The notes beneath the pieces are model-generated. The model did no database searches and was not told the DNA's origin. It saw only the letters and a program-made list of their open reading frames with translations. The translations under genes and the position numbers were made by a program. From Sclerurus mexicanus (lineage: Eukaryota; Chordata; Aves; Passeriformes; Furnariidae), in the NCBI GenBank assembly GCA_013396755.1, contig VWZF01005911.1, forward strand, positions 51,846 through 115,845: 64,000 nucleotides of DNA, written 5' to 3'. The first letter of the stretch is position 1; each line of letters begins with the position of its first letter. Positions 25,051 through 37,760 of the stretch are shown here, piece by piece.

Positions 25051-25058
25051 CTTATATT
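25051..25058 (-). promoter_or_regulatory. TATA box of the ZP-domain gene
   Basis: On the minus strand the sequence reads AATATAAG, about 70 bases upstream of the start codon. Transcription would begin near 25025, giving a 5'UTR of roughly 40 bases before the ATG that ends exon 1. A focused TATA promoter fits a gene with tissue-restricted, high-level expression. Confidence 0.6.
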
Positions 25059-25496
25059 GCCTTCTGGCAGCTCATCCCTCTCCCCCACGCAAACACGCTG
25101 CCTCTGCGATTGCACAAGAGCCAGTTTAGCATCCTTCAGCGGCCGTGGAGGAAAGGACTCTGTGAAAGTCCATCCTCTGGAATGGATGGCCCTTCCAGTG
25201 ATCCAGTGGAACACTGAGCCAATTCACAGCCCCAGTGGAATCCCAAACAGGGGGAGTATCTGCAACCACCCCAGGAATCTTGGGGCTTGTGCATCTAGCT
25301 GCTTCTGTAGTACCTGTTTTTGATGCAGCAGTAGCAACAGATAGCATAGCAGCACATGTGAAGGCCAGATAACTCGGGATACTGAGTACAGGCAGTTTTG
25401 CAACCACAGTATACATTTGCTTTAGCTGTTTTTTTTATTAACTTCTGGCATCTAAGGGCTGCTGAGAAGTACCGGTGACAGATGGAGGGACGAGGG

Positions 25497-25760
25497 CTTG
25501 GTCACAGAATATCCTGAGCTCCAAGGGATGCACAAGGATCATCCAGTCCAACCCCTGGCCCTGCACAGGACCGTCCCCAATAATCCCACCATGTGCCTGA
25601 GAGCATTGTCCAAACGTTCCTTGATTTCTGTCAGGCTTGGTGCTGTGACCACTTCCCTGGGGACCCCATTCCAGTGCTCAAACACCATGTGGGTGAAGAA
25701 CCTTTTCCTAATATCCAACCTAACCTTCCCCCTGCTCCCTTCAACACAGTTTCATGCCAT
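25497..25760 (-). mobile_element. CR1 LINE 3' fragment, antisense
   Basis: Reads as the reverse complement of a CR1 3' end. Recognisable blocks are AAGGATCATCCAGTCCAACC, CATGTGCCTGAGAGC, GGCTTGGTGCTGTGACCAC and GAAGAACCTTTTCCTAATAT. It is truncated and non-coding. Confidence 0.88.
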
Positions 25761-25920
25761 TTGGGCAAGAGTAACCATCTGCAAGCAGTAGTAATCACTC
25801 AAAATGATGTTTCTTGATAGAGATATAGATATAGACTGTACTCTTTGCTTCCTCAAAGCTATAATTGCTACAGTTACCATAACATTGCAGCTAATGTGAA
25901 TATCCATCCCTCCCTTGCTC

Positions 25921-25992
25921 CATCCATCCATCCATCCATCCATCCATCCATCCATCCATCCATCCATCCATCCATCCATCCATCCATCCATC
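25921..25992. repeat. (CATC)n microsatellite
   Basis: About 18 copies of a tetranucleotide, the complement of the motif at 647-702. Non-coding. Confidence 0.95.
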
Positions 25993-26073
25993 GATATTTT
26001 TTCCTAACCACAACAAAAAAACAGAAACCAAAAGTTCTTAGCACTTGACCCTACTTACAGCCTAATGGACTGC

Positions 26074-27240
26074 CAAATAAAAAGAAAAAAGAAGAAAGAA
26101 AAAGAGGAAAGAAAAAAGAGGGGAAAAAGAAAAAAGGAAAAAGAAACGAGAAAAGAGAAAAAATTAAAAAAAAAAAAGAAAAAGGGAAAGGAAAAGANNN
26201 NNNNNNNNNNNNNNNNNNNNNNNNNNNNNNNNNNNNNNNNNNNNNNNNNNNNNNNNNNNNNNNNNNNNNNNNNNNNNNNNNNNNNNNNNNNNNNNNNNNN
26301 NNNNNNNNNNNNNNNNNNNNNNNNNNNNNNNNNNNNNNNNNNNNNNNNNNNNNNNNNNNNNNNNNNNNNNNNNNNNNNNNNNNNNNNNNNNNNNNNNNNN
26401 NNNNNNNNNNNNNNNNNNNNNNNNNNNNNNNNNNNNNNNNNNNNNNNNNNNNNNNNNNNNNNNNNNNNNNNNNNNNNNNNNNNNNNNNNNNNNNNNNNNN
26501 NNNNNNNNNNNNNNNNNNNNNNNNNNNNNNNNNNNNNNNNNNNNNNNNNNNNNNNNNNNNNNNNNNNNNNNNNNNNNNNNNNNNNNNNNNNNNNNNNNNN
26601 NNNNNNNNNNNNNNNNNNNNNNNNNNNNNNNNNNNNNNNNNNNNNNNNNNNNNNNNNNNNNNNNNNNNNNNNNNNNNNNNNNNNNNNNNNNNNNNNNNNN
26701 NNNNNNNNNNNNNNNNNNNNNNNNNNNNNNNNNNNNNNNNNNNNNNNNNNNNNNNNNNNNNNNNNNNNNNNNNNNNNNNNNNNNNNNNNNNNNNNNNNNN
26801 NNNNNNNNNNNNNNNNNNNNNNNNNNNNNNNNNNNNNNNNNNNNNNNNNNNNNNNNNNNNNNNNNNNNNNNNNNNNNNNNNNNNNNNNNNNNNNNNNNNN
26901 NNNNNNNNNNNNNNNNNNNNNNNNNNNNNNNNNNNNNNNNNNNNNNNNNNNNNNNNNNNNNNNNNNNNNNNNNNNNNNNNNNNNNNNNNNNNNNNNNNNN
27001 NNNNNNNNNNNNNNNNNNNNNNNNNNNNNNNNNNNNNNNNNNNNNNNNNNNNNNNNNNNNNNNNNNNNNNNNNNNNNNNNNNNNNNNNNNNNNNNNNNNN
27101 NNNNNNNNNNNNNNAGGGGAAAAAGAAAAAAGGAAAAAGAAACGAGAAAAGAGAAAAAATTAAAAAAAAAAAAGAAAAAGGGAAAGGAAAAGAAAAATAG
27201 AAAAAAAGAAGGAAAATATGAAGAAAAATAATTTTTGAAA
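26074..27240. repeat. Purine-rich (GAAA)-type low-complexity tract with an assembly gap
   Basis: The visible sequence on both sides is almost pure A/G (AAAGAAAAAG-type). Bases 26198-27114 are Ns (917). The 79 bases before the gap (26119-26197) are repeated exactly after it (27115-27193), so the gap probably replaces a collapsed or over-extended repeat. Open frames running through the Ns are meaningless. Confidence 0.95.
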
Positions 27241-27329
27241 AGCTGTCCTGCCATCCCTTGGTGCCAGCTCTTGGGTGAGTGCCTCTGCAGCAAGAAGGAT
27301 GGCTGGGCGGCGGGAGTGGGGTGGACTCT

Positions 27330-27840
27330 TATTTTAAGAGAGCCAGACTCGTGAGTTTCGGAGCAGGTCTCGGAGGGGCGGGGGCTCATCAGGGTGTGCC
27401 CGCCACCCCCTCGTTGTGCCCCATCGCTGCCCCATCGCTGNGCAGCGCTGCCCTTGGGAGCGGCGGGGCGAGCGGGCGGTGCAGGGGCCGGGAGAGCTTC
27501 CGCAGGGCCCCCCGGGACAAGGTCTGCGCCTCCCCCCGCCCTGTGCCCCTCTCGGGGTCAGCCCGACCGCAGGGACGGGGAAACAAGCGGCCCCGCCGCC
27601 GCCGGGGTGTGATAGAGGACGGCGGCTGCCCTTGGAGGATGCGGGCTCCGCATCCCCGCCCCAAGGCCCCTGGGCGGCTGCAGGGACGGGCACGGCCATC
27701 GGCCCAGCGGAGGGATGGAGCTGCTGCCCCAAGCAGGAGGGAGGACACAGGGGGCACGGTCTGAACGTGGGGGTGTCTGTGCCCTGCCGAGCCAGGCTCT
27801 GCTTCCCCTGCCGTCTCCCCCGCGCTTGGGGTGTTCAGGA
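27330..27840 (+). promoter_or_regulatory. CpG island, probable DRC7 promoter or 5'UTR
   Basis: A 0.5 kb CpG-dense block (many CGG/GCC runs, one unresolved N at 27441) about 200-700 bases upstream of the first DRC7 coding exon. A non-coding first exon probably starts here. No TATA box was seen. Downstream, 27841-28027 is ordinary DNA ending in the acceptor TTTCTATAG at 28027. Confidence 0.5.
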
Positions 27841-28038
27841 ACATGGAGCTACTTTTTTACCAAGCCCAGTCCAAACTCACTTTCAGTGCTCACCCTTTCC
27901 TGTCATGCTTTTGGCTGCCTCAGCCATGCTCACATACCAAACCACTGGGGCCACAATGTGAGTGTTTCTGTTACTGTCTAGCTGGGTCCCACCCCTGAAA
28001 TTCACTCTGGTGTGTGTATTTCTATAGTGCCAGAAAGA

Positions 28039-31000
28039 ATGGAGGTCCTGGAGGAGAAGGAGGAAGTGGAGCAAAGAGCAGAAGACCTGAACTCTTTGAA
28101 CATCAGTGATAGCCTTCAGGATGTGGAGACAAATGTGCCCGAGGAGGAAGTCAGCGTCCCAAGTGATGTACCGTAAGTCACATGTGTCTGGTCATTACTG
28201 GGATGAACAGGGATGGTCCCTTGGGGCCCACGGAGAAACTGCACACATGTGGATGGCATGTGATGTCCCAATGCACAGGGAGTGGAGTGAATGAGTTACA
28301 TGTGCCTGGTGTGTTTGTCCAAGAGGGTTCACGTGGAAGGTAAGATAACTCACTTAATTGTATGTCCATTCACCACTGTATGAAGATCATCTGAGCCTCT
28401 CACAGTGTTTAAAGACCCACTGAGGTTTTTTTGCCATTGCTCCAGAGATGCTTGGCTATGTCAAAATCATATCATTGGATATGGTCCCTATTTTCTCACT
28501 GTGAAACAGGGAACCCTTGCCATGTTTTGATAGCAGGTGATCTTGCTTGTATTGCTCCTGGCTTATTATCTGTGTCTTTCTGCCTCCTCCTGCCACGGAA
28601 GTGGTTTTGACTGGAGCTCCATTGACACGTCCCAGTTACCATCTTCATACAAGACAAACTCCCAGAAGGAAAAGAAGATGCTGCAAATTGCTGACCATTT
28701 CCTCCAGCAGTACATTCACCTCTGCCCTGAGCGCAAGCCACTCTTCCTCCACCCGGCCAACGAGTGTGGCGTGGAGGTACGGGGCAGTGTGGGGCTGGGC
28801 CATGCAGGGAGCACTCGGCTTTCATAGTGCCGAATTCTGGGGAAGGACAGCAGCCCTTCTTGCCCTCCCTTCCTCCTCACCAAAAGGAACAGGAATCCTT
28901 TTGCTGAACCCACAGCCCCTGAGCAGGCACACAGAACCCCGGGAACACCCTGTCTGTCCAAATCCACAAGCACCTTGTGCCATGTAGATGGTGGTGGTGC
29001 CATGTGGGCTGCAGGCAGCTCACAGCCCTGCAGCGTGATGCTTAGGAAATGGGGAAGACCACAGAAACATAAAGGAAAGTACAAGAAGCACATGAAATAG
29101 GCAAGGCTCAGTCTCAGATACAGAGTGTGGATTCTGAGTTAGGTCGTACTTTGAACTTCACAGAAGTTACAAGGAAGAAAGTAAATGAGAAAGTTTGTGG
29201 TCTGGTTTTGTTTTCACTGGGTCCAAGCTGCACAACTGTTGTCTAGTTCTGGACCTGATGATTCCTCAGATACTTAGAATTGCTACTTTGTACAAGCTTT
29301 CCCCAAAAATTTTTATATCATTAACATGCAAGGGAAATCATGCTGGGGGATGTAAAAGATGGGAAAGGCAATAGCTATTTGTCTTGCTTGAAAATGAAGA
29401 GAGGAACTGGCTCTCAACTGTAATTTGTCTGAGATGAGCTTGAAGTTTCAGCCACAGGCAAGAAGACAGCTTCCCAACCCCATGTAATTTCCATCTTGGA
29501 ACTGGTGAGCAGGAATACAGATGCTGTTGATATGCTTGGAGGGGGTTGTGAATGGGAGCTCAAACATCCAGGGGTGGTCTGAGGATGGCATTGGACAGGA
29601 AGCTCTGCCAGGCATCAGTGGGCTAACCAAGTCCTCTTGTTGCCCTACAGAAGTTTGTTAGCACAACAGTGAGGCCAACCCTGCTGCCTTATCCAGAGCT
29701 GTACCACTGGTCAGGCTGTGCCAGCTTTGTCTCTAACTACCTCACCATGGAGCCCCTCAAGTGCCCTATCACGCCGGTAAGAAAGGGGCTTCAGAAGTCC
29801 CTACAGAAAACATAAGAGAGGTGACAGAAGGGCCTCTCAGCAGAACACAATGGGGAATCCCCAGTGGCTGGGATTACACAGGTCTTTGACCCTTCCATCA
29901 TCCCCTCATTATTTAGGCAACCCCTTGATTTTTCCCAAAACCTGTGCACTCTGTTGGACCCACAATCCCACTGTGTGTTCAGTGTTGTACCTTTCAAGTA
30001 ATTAAGCACCATTTCCAAAATACCAGGCCTGACCCTGCTTTCAGACAGCCCAGATTACCAGCTGGTCCACTGTCGGTGGCAATGACTGACAAGCTTCCTC
30101 TCTGGAGACCAAGACACCATGGAACAGAGGAGCATGTAAAGCTTAGGGGATGATGCTTCACCTCAGTGACCCATTCTTATGGGCTTCAGACATTTCTATT
30201 CCCAATTTTGGAGATATTTTGGGATGGCTGAAGGGAGATTTCTAGGTTAGCAAAGATGATGTCAGAGCTGGGGCAAGTTCTTGGCTATTGTTAATCAGCT
30301 AAGACAAAAGCAACACCCTCCTTGCTAGCAAGGAGTGACCCAAACAGTCTACACCAGCCACGTGCTGGCCAAGTGTGTCCTCAGAGCCTGGGCGTCTCAA
30401 GACTAATTCTGGCACTTTGTAACCACAGAAAAGGTATCTCCATTTAACAGATGGAGACTGCCTTGATCCCCTAAGGTGATGTCTGAGATCTGGGTGGGAG
30501 TAGACGATGTAGAACTTCTCTGTATGCAGTGTGTGCATACTGATCCCTTTGCTTGCTCACCAGGGAGAGACAGAAGTTCCTCCTTTAACTCTAACTTAGC
30601 TTAAGGCTTTTCTTCCTTGGAAATGCTGGAGAGGTAGGGAAATCCCATTCCAGAGCTGCATTAGGTTTTCAGCAGTTTGATGAGCTTGTCCTGCCCCTTT
30701 CTACCTGTGGTTAAATTTGTCATCAGATTTGGAGTCAGAATTTCCCCAGATCACTTGGGAGGGGACTTTTAGAGTCTGTGGCTTATATAGCAATGTTATA
30801 TACATATTCCCTATGGGTGCAGAGCCCAGGGATGTGGGCAATGCCTTGTCTCCCCTGCTCTATGCCTGGTGCATGTTTCAGCTCCACAAGACAAGCACTC
30901 TGTGAAAATGGATATCTCTCTTTCAAGCCCAGTTCACTCTATTCCCCAACCACCATCCTGAAGTACCAGCGAGGAAACTGCTTTGACTTCAGTGTGCTGC

Positions 31001-34000
31001 TGTGCTCCATGCTGATCGGGGCTGGCTATGATGCCTACTGCGTGCATGGCTACGCCACCCTTGAGATATGCACCCTAGACCAGACTCAGGACCTGTGCCC
31101 GCTGCTCAGGAAGCCACAGGAGGTGAGACCTGCAGTGAGCAGGCAGGGAGGAGCCCAGCATGCATGCTCAGCCTGTTCATATCCAGTGAACTCCTGAGCT
31201 GACCTAGGGGGGAACAGCTTCAGGTTTCACGCTAGGTTCCAGTCACGCAGTTCCAGTACCTGGAACTGCACCAAAGAAATCTTTTGAGTGATTTTCTTCA
31301 TCTCCTTAAGAGGGCTCTTTGGCTTCACTGAATTTTTGCCTGCCAGGTGCAGTACTGCAAACTGCCAAGTTTGGGGAACTGGGAGGTACCTGTAAGTCAT
31401 GTATTTTCTCCCTTCTCTTGATCTCTGTCAGGTACCAGTGAAGAAGTCCAGAAAGTATAGAGTTAGAATCCCTTCAGAGCCACAGAGCAAGTTTGAGCTT
31501 CAGCAGAAGGCCAAGAAGAATGAAGAAGCTGAAGATGTTGAAAAGAAGGAAGAAGAAGAGGAAGCAGTCACGGTGAGTTAGCAAGGTCCACCTCACTGTA
31601 AGCTCCACGAGGAAGAGCTGAGGCATTGGTCAAAGAGAGGAGCTGACCACCCTCCTTCATGAAGTATGACACAGCCCTGATCATGGCCATGAGCACTTGG
31701 CCTTTGGGAGCACAGTGTGTGCTGGCACAGGAATATGTGCTAGGTATATACTATCTCTTCTTATCAAGAGCATTAAGGGCCTGGAGACCTTTAGAAGTGG
31801 GCAGAGGAAAGAATAAGATTGCCATTGGGTTGGACTAAAGTGGCAATAAAATGGCAGTAATTACTGCTCTGTCCTCTGTGCTGCAGGAGGTGGAAAAGCC
31901 CAAGCGTGACCCTTTGCATGGCTTACGGGTGCATGCGTGGGTTTTGGTTCTGTCTGGGAAGAGGAAGGTTCCTGAGACCTTCTTCATCAATCCATTCACG
32001 GGAAACAGCCACAACACCACGGATGAGTGCTTCCTTGGGATTGAGAGCATCTGGAACCACAGGAACTACTGGGTGAACATTCAGGACTGCCGGACGGGCT
32101 GCAAGGTAAAGAGCCCTTTACCACCCTGGACATGTGGGAGACAGCTAGGCTGACCTGAGTCCTGGGAAAGTCAAGGCAGGAAAAATCTTGATGAGGCTCT
32201 TCCCACACCTCAGCTACTCCCCAGCTGAAACAAAGTCTGGGAGGTGAGGGTCTGAGTCAGAGAAACTTGCCCTCTGGGCCAAGCGTGCATCTAGAAAGGA
32301 AGCAGAAGCATGTCCAGCAACTTCCTCTCATCTGTGTCAGAGGCACTAGGAGGAAAGGGGTCTGCAGCCTCCAGGTGCAGGAACAGTCTTTGGGGTCCCA
32401 CCAGTCAGCCAAGGGTCTGATGAGCTCACCTTCTTGAGACTGACATCTGTAGAGTCCTTAAACTCTCTGGCAGGTCCAGAGCACCACAGACATACCAATG
32501 CAGCACTCAGTTTAGTGTCAGGCCCTTGAGGCTGCCCTGTAGTTAAAAGAGTTTATTCTGTCTGGCCTAGGATCTCAGCTTTGACTTGAGTGATGCCGTC
32601 CGCTGGGAGATTATGCTGCCAGAGAGCAACGAGCCACTCACAGAGTCACCTGAGAGAGACATGGATTACATGGTGAGTGACCCAAATGGTGGCTATCGTG
32701 CAGTGGGGGGCACTGTATGCAACTGGCGTGTCCACAGACCTGCGTACACCTGCCTGCCCGCTGCCCTCTCCAGGTCAGATCACTACTGCTCTGGCCAGGT
32801 TTGGGTTGACACTTCAGATCGCTGCTCAGCCTTGAGGAGTTCTGATGTTTTCTGAAGCAGGACCTCAAGTGGTACTTCTGGTGTCCTAAGTGGCTAAGGA
32901 ACTCTGTAGGCCTTTATTATATGGACATTTGGGGTGAAATAGTTTAAAAAAAAGTTTTTTAAGGACACTCTTTCTGTGCTGGTCATCACCCTGCCATCCT
33001 GGCTGCGAGGTGGAGCTGCCAACCAAGTACAGAAATAATGTATGTCCTCCTCAAATATACCAAAAAATGCTGTGTACTGGAAGCAGGCATTACACCTGCA
33101 CAACAGGATGGAGGAATGCCAGTAACAATTCCCTCCTGCTATCTACTCGTCTCAGGCTATGCCCATATCTGGGGAACAAAGCATCTTCCATGATCTTAAT
33201 AAAATAAATTGGTCATTATGGCAATTATCATATTCATCCCATGTCCAGCAGGAGCATTAGCCAGGAATAGATAATCTCATTAGGGTCGAGTAGGGATACA
33301 GTATCATAATGCCACTGTGTTCCCCAGGACCAGCACAGCCTAGAACAAGCTGAACTCTGATCACTGTGCCACTTTCTCTAGAGCCAAAATGCCTCCTGGC
33401 ACAGTAAGAGAAGCTGCCAAAACTATGAATCTCTGCTTCTGTTTCAGCAGGAAACAGAGGAGAAAGACATGAGTTTTGAGATGCCTCTATCATGGGTAGC
33501 AAGAATTGAGGTATCTCACAGTGGTACGTATTCTTCCTTTGCCTTTTCTTGCCCCTCAGCTAGCCTTTCAGTGGGTTTGGGACGTTGGTTTATCCCACTC
33601 GAGAGTTCTCCCTTCAGGATGGTCAAGGTGTAGCAGTGAAGCGCAGTAGATGAAGGCAACAATAGCTATTTGGTTTGAATGCCTGCCCTCAGTGCTGCAC
33701 TGTCTCATCCTGGGAACCACCCCAAGACACACACCCACACCCACACGGTGTTTTCCTGCCAGCTGGGAATTTTGCCTGGGATGGTCTTTCTGTTCCTGCT
33801 GTGCATGAGGGACTGCCCCTGCATTATCAAATATCTGCTTTGGGAGAGAAAAGAATTATTATACCATTATAACACTGAAGCACAACAGACAGGGTCTGAA
33901 CAGCTTTATTGCCAGCAGAAGGCAATCAAGAAATGCATTGTGTCCCTTAGACCATGGTTTTCTCCCTCTTAGATTCTTTTTTCTTGGGCTGAGTACAAGG

Positions 34001-37000
34001 GAGCCAATTTTTCTGACATGTCTCTTGCACACTGCAGAATTTGAGAATCAATATTCCCAAGGGAAGAAGGTGATCCTCTATGAGAAAGCGAAAGTGGAGA
34101 AATGGGCACCATACGTGAATGAAAATGGACTGGTGGAACGACTCACTGTCTACGCAGACTTGGACTGTAAGAGCGATGAGTGAACACACCCAATGCACTG
34201 AGCAAACACAGCCTTGGGCATGGTGATGGAAAGAGGGAGGTGGTCTTCTTTCTGCCAGAGTCTCTCTTGTGCTTTCTCATCCTCCTTTCACATTTGTGGG
34301 AGACTTATCTACCATACCCTCAAACTCTTCATCACGCTCAGTCTGTCAAGCCCCAGAACTTGCCAGCATTGCTAAGGTTTTCTGTGAGAGTTTGAATCTG
34401 TTTTACACCCCAGTGAACCTTTTCAGTGTCACAGGTCAACTGCTTGGATTGTCATTCTTCAGAGAAATGGAAGGTTGGTTTGGTTTGGTCCAATAGTGTC
34501 ACCATTCCAATTGGTGTCATGAGGAGCCATAGAAAGGAGCAGCTACAGCCTGAGGATGTGTCTGTACTTGAAAGCATTAATTCTTCAGCATCCAGTCCAA
34601 GAAACCATGCAAATTCCTAACTGGACATACAATGTCTTGGCCTCAGACCTCTTGGATAGTGTGATATTCCAATCTAATTTCCTTTTGCTTTTGACACTAT
34701 TACTAAGTATTTGGGATGGAATTTCTTGTGCCTAACAATAGCCGTCTGCCAGGTTCTACACCTGAGCTGATTCCTTTAGTTCTGGTTGATGGAGAGGAAT
34801 AAACCCTCTTTAAGGTTTAATTCATCTACTCAAATGTAGATTAGGATTCATCTACAGAAGACCCCTGTGCACAGGGCCAGTCTCAATGACTGTACTACAG
34901 CCACTGAGGCTGTACCCGGAGCACAGGCTGCTTGCACAGACACTGAGAGCTCATCAGATTAATTTTACCACCTCCAAGAGGCTGAGGTAAGGCTGCAAAA
35001 TTACTTATCTCCTGCCAGGTACTGAAGTAGTGGAAGTGACAGAGTGGTTCAGAAATCGAGAAGACATGTTGGATATGAGAGAAATGAATAAGCAAACACA
35101 GCTGACCACAGACTATTTCAGCCCAGGACACCCCCTCCTTCTTAAAGGTATTCCAGCTCATTTGGGCAGCCACTGCAGCTGATGGGATTTCACGAGAATC
35201 CCTTCTAGTAGTGGCAAAAGCCCAAAGTTGAAGGGTTGGGGAGAGTGGCGGGCAGGAAATTTGTGGGATAAATTGCCCAGATAAATAATATGGTCTCCAG
35301 TGGAGAGCAGAGGATTGGTTTGTTGGCTTCCTTTCCTGGGCAGTGCTTCCCCACCTATGTACTTTTCTACGTATTGAAAATATACATAGCTATCACATAT
35401 ACAAAGGTGATACAATGTGCTTTTTACCAGTAGAAGTGATAGAAGTAGAAACTTTCTCAGGATTATGTTTGGTCTCTGTATTGTGTAGCTGGGGGAAAGT
35501 CCTGCATCAAATCTCTTCCAAAGCAGTATTTTATCCAAAGAGGCTGTGCCCATTCCTGCTTTGGGAAGAGCAGGGTCCAGGCTCCACTCACTACTGCCTT
35601 ACTGTGTAAGGGAGGCAGTGGCCCTGCAAAACTCTCCTGCCATGCTTAGGCCACAGCATATTGATACACAGCAGTGAGGAGATAACATTCCCTTCTTACA
35701 CTCTTAAGTGTATTTGATTTATTGGATGGTGAAGAAAATGAGATTTCCCCTGGACACGCTCATGTTCAGTGTATTATGGTTGCTAACTCTGAAAACATAC
35801 TTGGTATGTCCTCAGCTCACACCTACACATCGCTGGAACAAGTGACTGGACACACAATGGAGTTTTACCATAAGGCACGAGCTGATGACCTCTGGAAACG
35901 TGTTGAAAATGCTACTGAGATGATCGAGTACTTCGTGGGGCGGGATGACTTCCTGCACATCCGGCATGTGGAGTTTGGTGAAAGAGAAAATGGAATGGAC
36001 ACGGCTGGCACCAGAACTGATGTTAACCTCCGGCCTATACTGGTATGGTCAAGGCAGGAACAGAAAAATAGGTGTCACTGTGATATTTATACTGTGCAAA
36101 ACATACTGCCTGGGGCTTTAGTTGATTTTTGGTAGGCACAGCCAAGGCAAAAGTACAGATGAGACATCCAAGCCTTGTTCAGCTGCTGTGTCTCACAGTT
36201 GCCTGACAGAGTTACAGTGTGATCAGTTGTCAGGAACTGCATGGAGCAGCTAGAATGAAACCAGGAACCCAAGACTTGGAAAGTGTGTGTCAGAGGAAAG
36301 AAAAGAATCTTGTCTATGATTTTGGAACAAAATTTTCACAATATTCAAAACTAGTAAAATGATTTTGTGTACTGAGCCCAAACTAATACCATTTTAGGTT
36401 CCTGATGAAGTGTCCCATCACTCTGATTTGTTACCTGCAGGTAATCTACCTCTTCCTCTTGTCAGGTCTGATTTGCAGAACAGAAGGAGGAGGAGGAAAT
36501 CTGACATCTGTCAGTATGTAGGACTCAGACACTTCAGCTGCCAAGACAGTGGCCTGTCTTTGAATCAGCATCCCAACATGCTTTTTCCTTCCCTGTGTTG
36601 GGAAATGTGGGAAACTTTGCTGTTCTCCAAAACACCTTGCTTATGCAGTTCCCTCAGGCAGGGATGCATCCCAAGCTAACTTGGAGCCTGTAAATCTTAC
36701 ACAGCTCCACAAATAGGAGACTTCTGTATTGCTTTAAGCAGCTTTGTGGTTGGGGCTTTTTTCAGACATAGGACCACTGGCTAAGAGATGCCATTGTAGC
36801 CCAGGCAGAAAATCACAATTTTGTACCTTGGGTTTCTACCAAATTTGGTAAAATTCTTGCCAGTTTTGTGTTGTCTAAGCTGCTTCCATATCTTTTTTTT
36901 TCACCCTCCATTAGCAAATCAAGGAGTCTTTCCACAGAAATCCAGAAAAGCCTGCTGATGAAGATGTAGAGGAACGTATCTTTATGATCACAGATGACAG

Positions 37001-37679
37001 CATCCAGCTGACATATCACCTCGAGGATCATGATACCATTGCCTCGAAGGTGGTTTACTTAAGGGCAATACGGAGGGATAGGAAAGAAGAGGAAATCTTT
37101 CTGACCCAAGACACCTGTGTCAAATACCAGGTATGAAGAAAAACTACATTTATCTTGAAGTCTTTTTAGATCACAAGACACAAAGGGAAGGTGAAATGTC
37201 AGCAGAAGAACTACAAGCATAACATATTCCATGCTGCCCCTCTGCTCCACCTGCACACCTCCCTCACAGAGCCTCCAAGCTGACAACATGGACAGCCCTG
37301 GAGATGCCCTGCCATGCTGGGAGTGACTGGGCATGCAGGATGTAGTGTGGTGTGAAAGGGTGGCTCTAGCCTTGCCTGACGTCACCTTCCCAGACTTGGT
37401 CATCAGGCCCCACAGCCCCTGGGACCTTGCAAGATGCAGGTTCAGCAGCTGTTGGGCTCAGGTTTGCGGATTCCTGGCAGGGGAGCTGAAGTTTCCTCTG
37501 CTGTTCCCTCTTCGACAAGAGATAGAGCAGCAGAGGCAAACACCCTGTGTTCTAGTTCGGTTTTGGTCATGGCCTTCCTGGGCCCCATCACCTCCCAGTG
37601 TTCACCCTGCAGACACAGAGCAAAATGCTAAGGCTTAATACATTGCTGATAGATGGATGTATGGATGGATGGATGGATG

Positions 37680-37760
<81 letters not shown>

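Larger units (their letters stand above)
25059..26073. other. Intergenic region upstream of the ZP gene
   Basis: Part of the head-to-head interval between the ZP gene and DRC7. It holds the ZP upstream region, an antisense CR1 fragment and an (ATCC)n microsatellite, listed separately. No coding exon was seen. Confidence 0.6.

Noticed and set aside
26055..27389. Long open frames on both strands across the N run
   Set aside because: They consist of Ns and an A/G-rich low-complexity tract, so the frames stay open by composition, not selection.
37660..37760. Regular short repeats that could suggest a CRISPR-like array
   Set aside because: They are uninterrupted tetranucleotides with no spacers, in a vertebrate intron.
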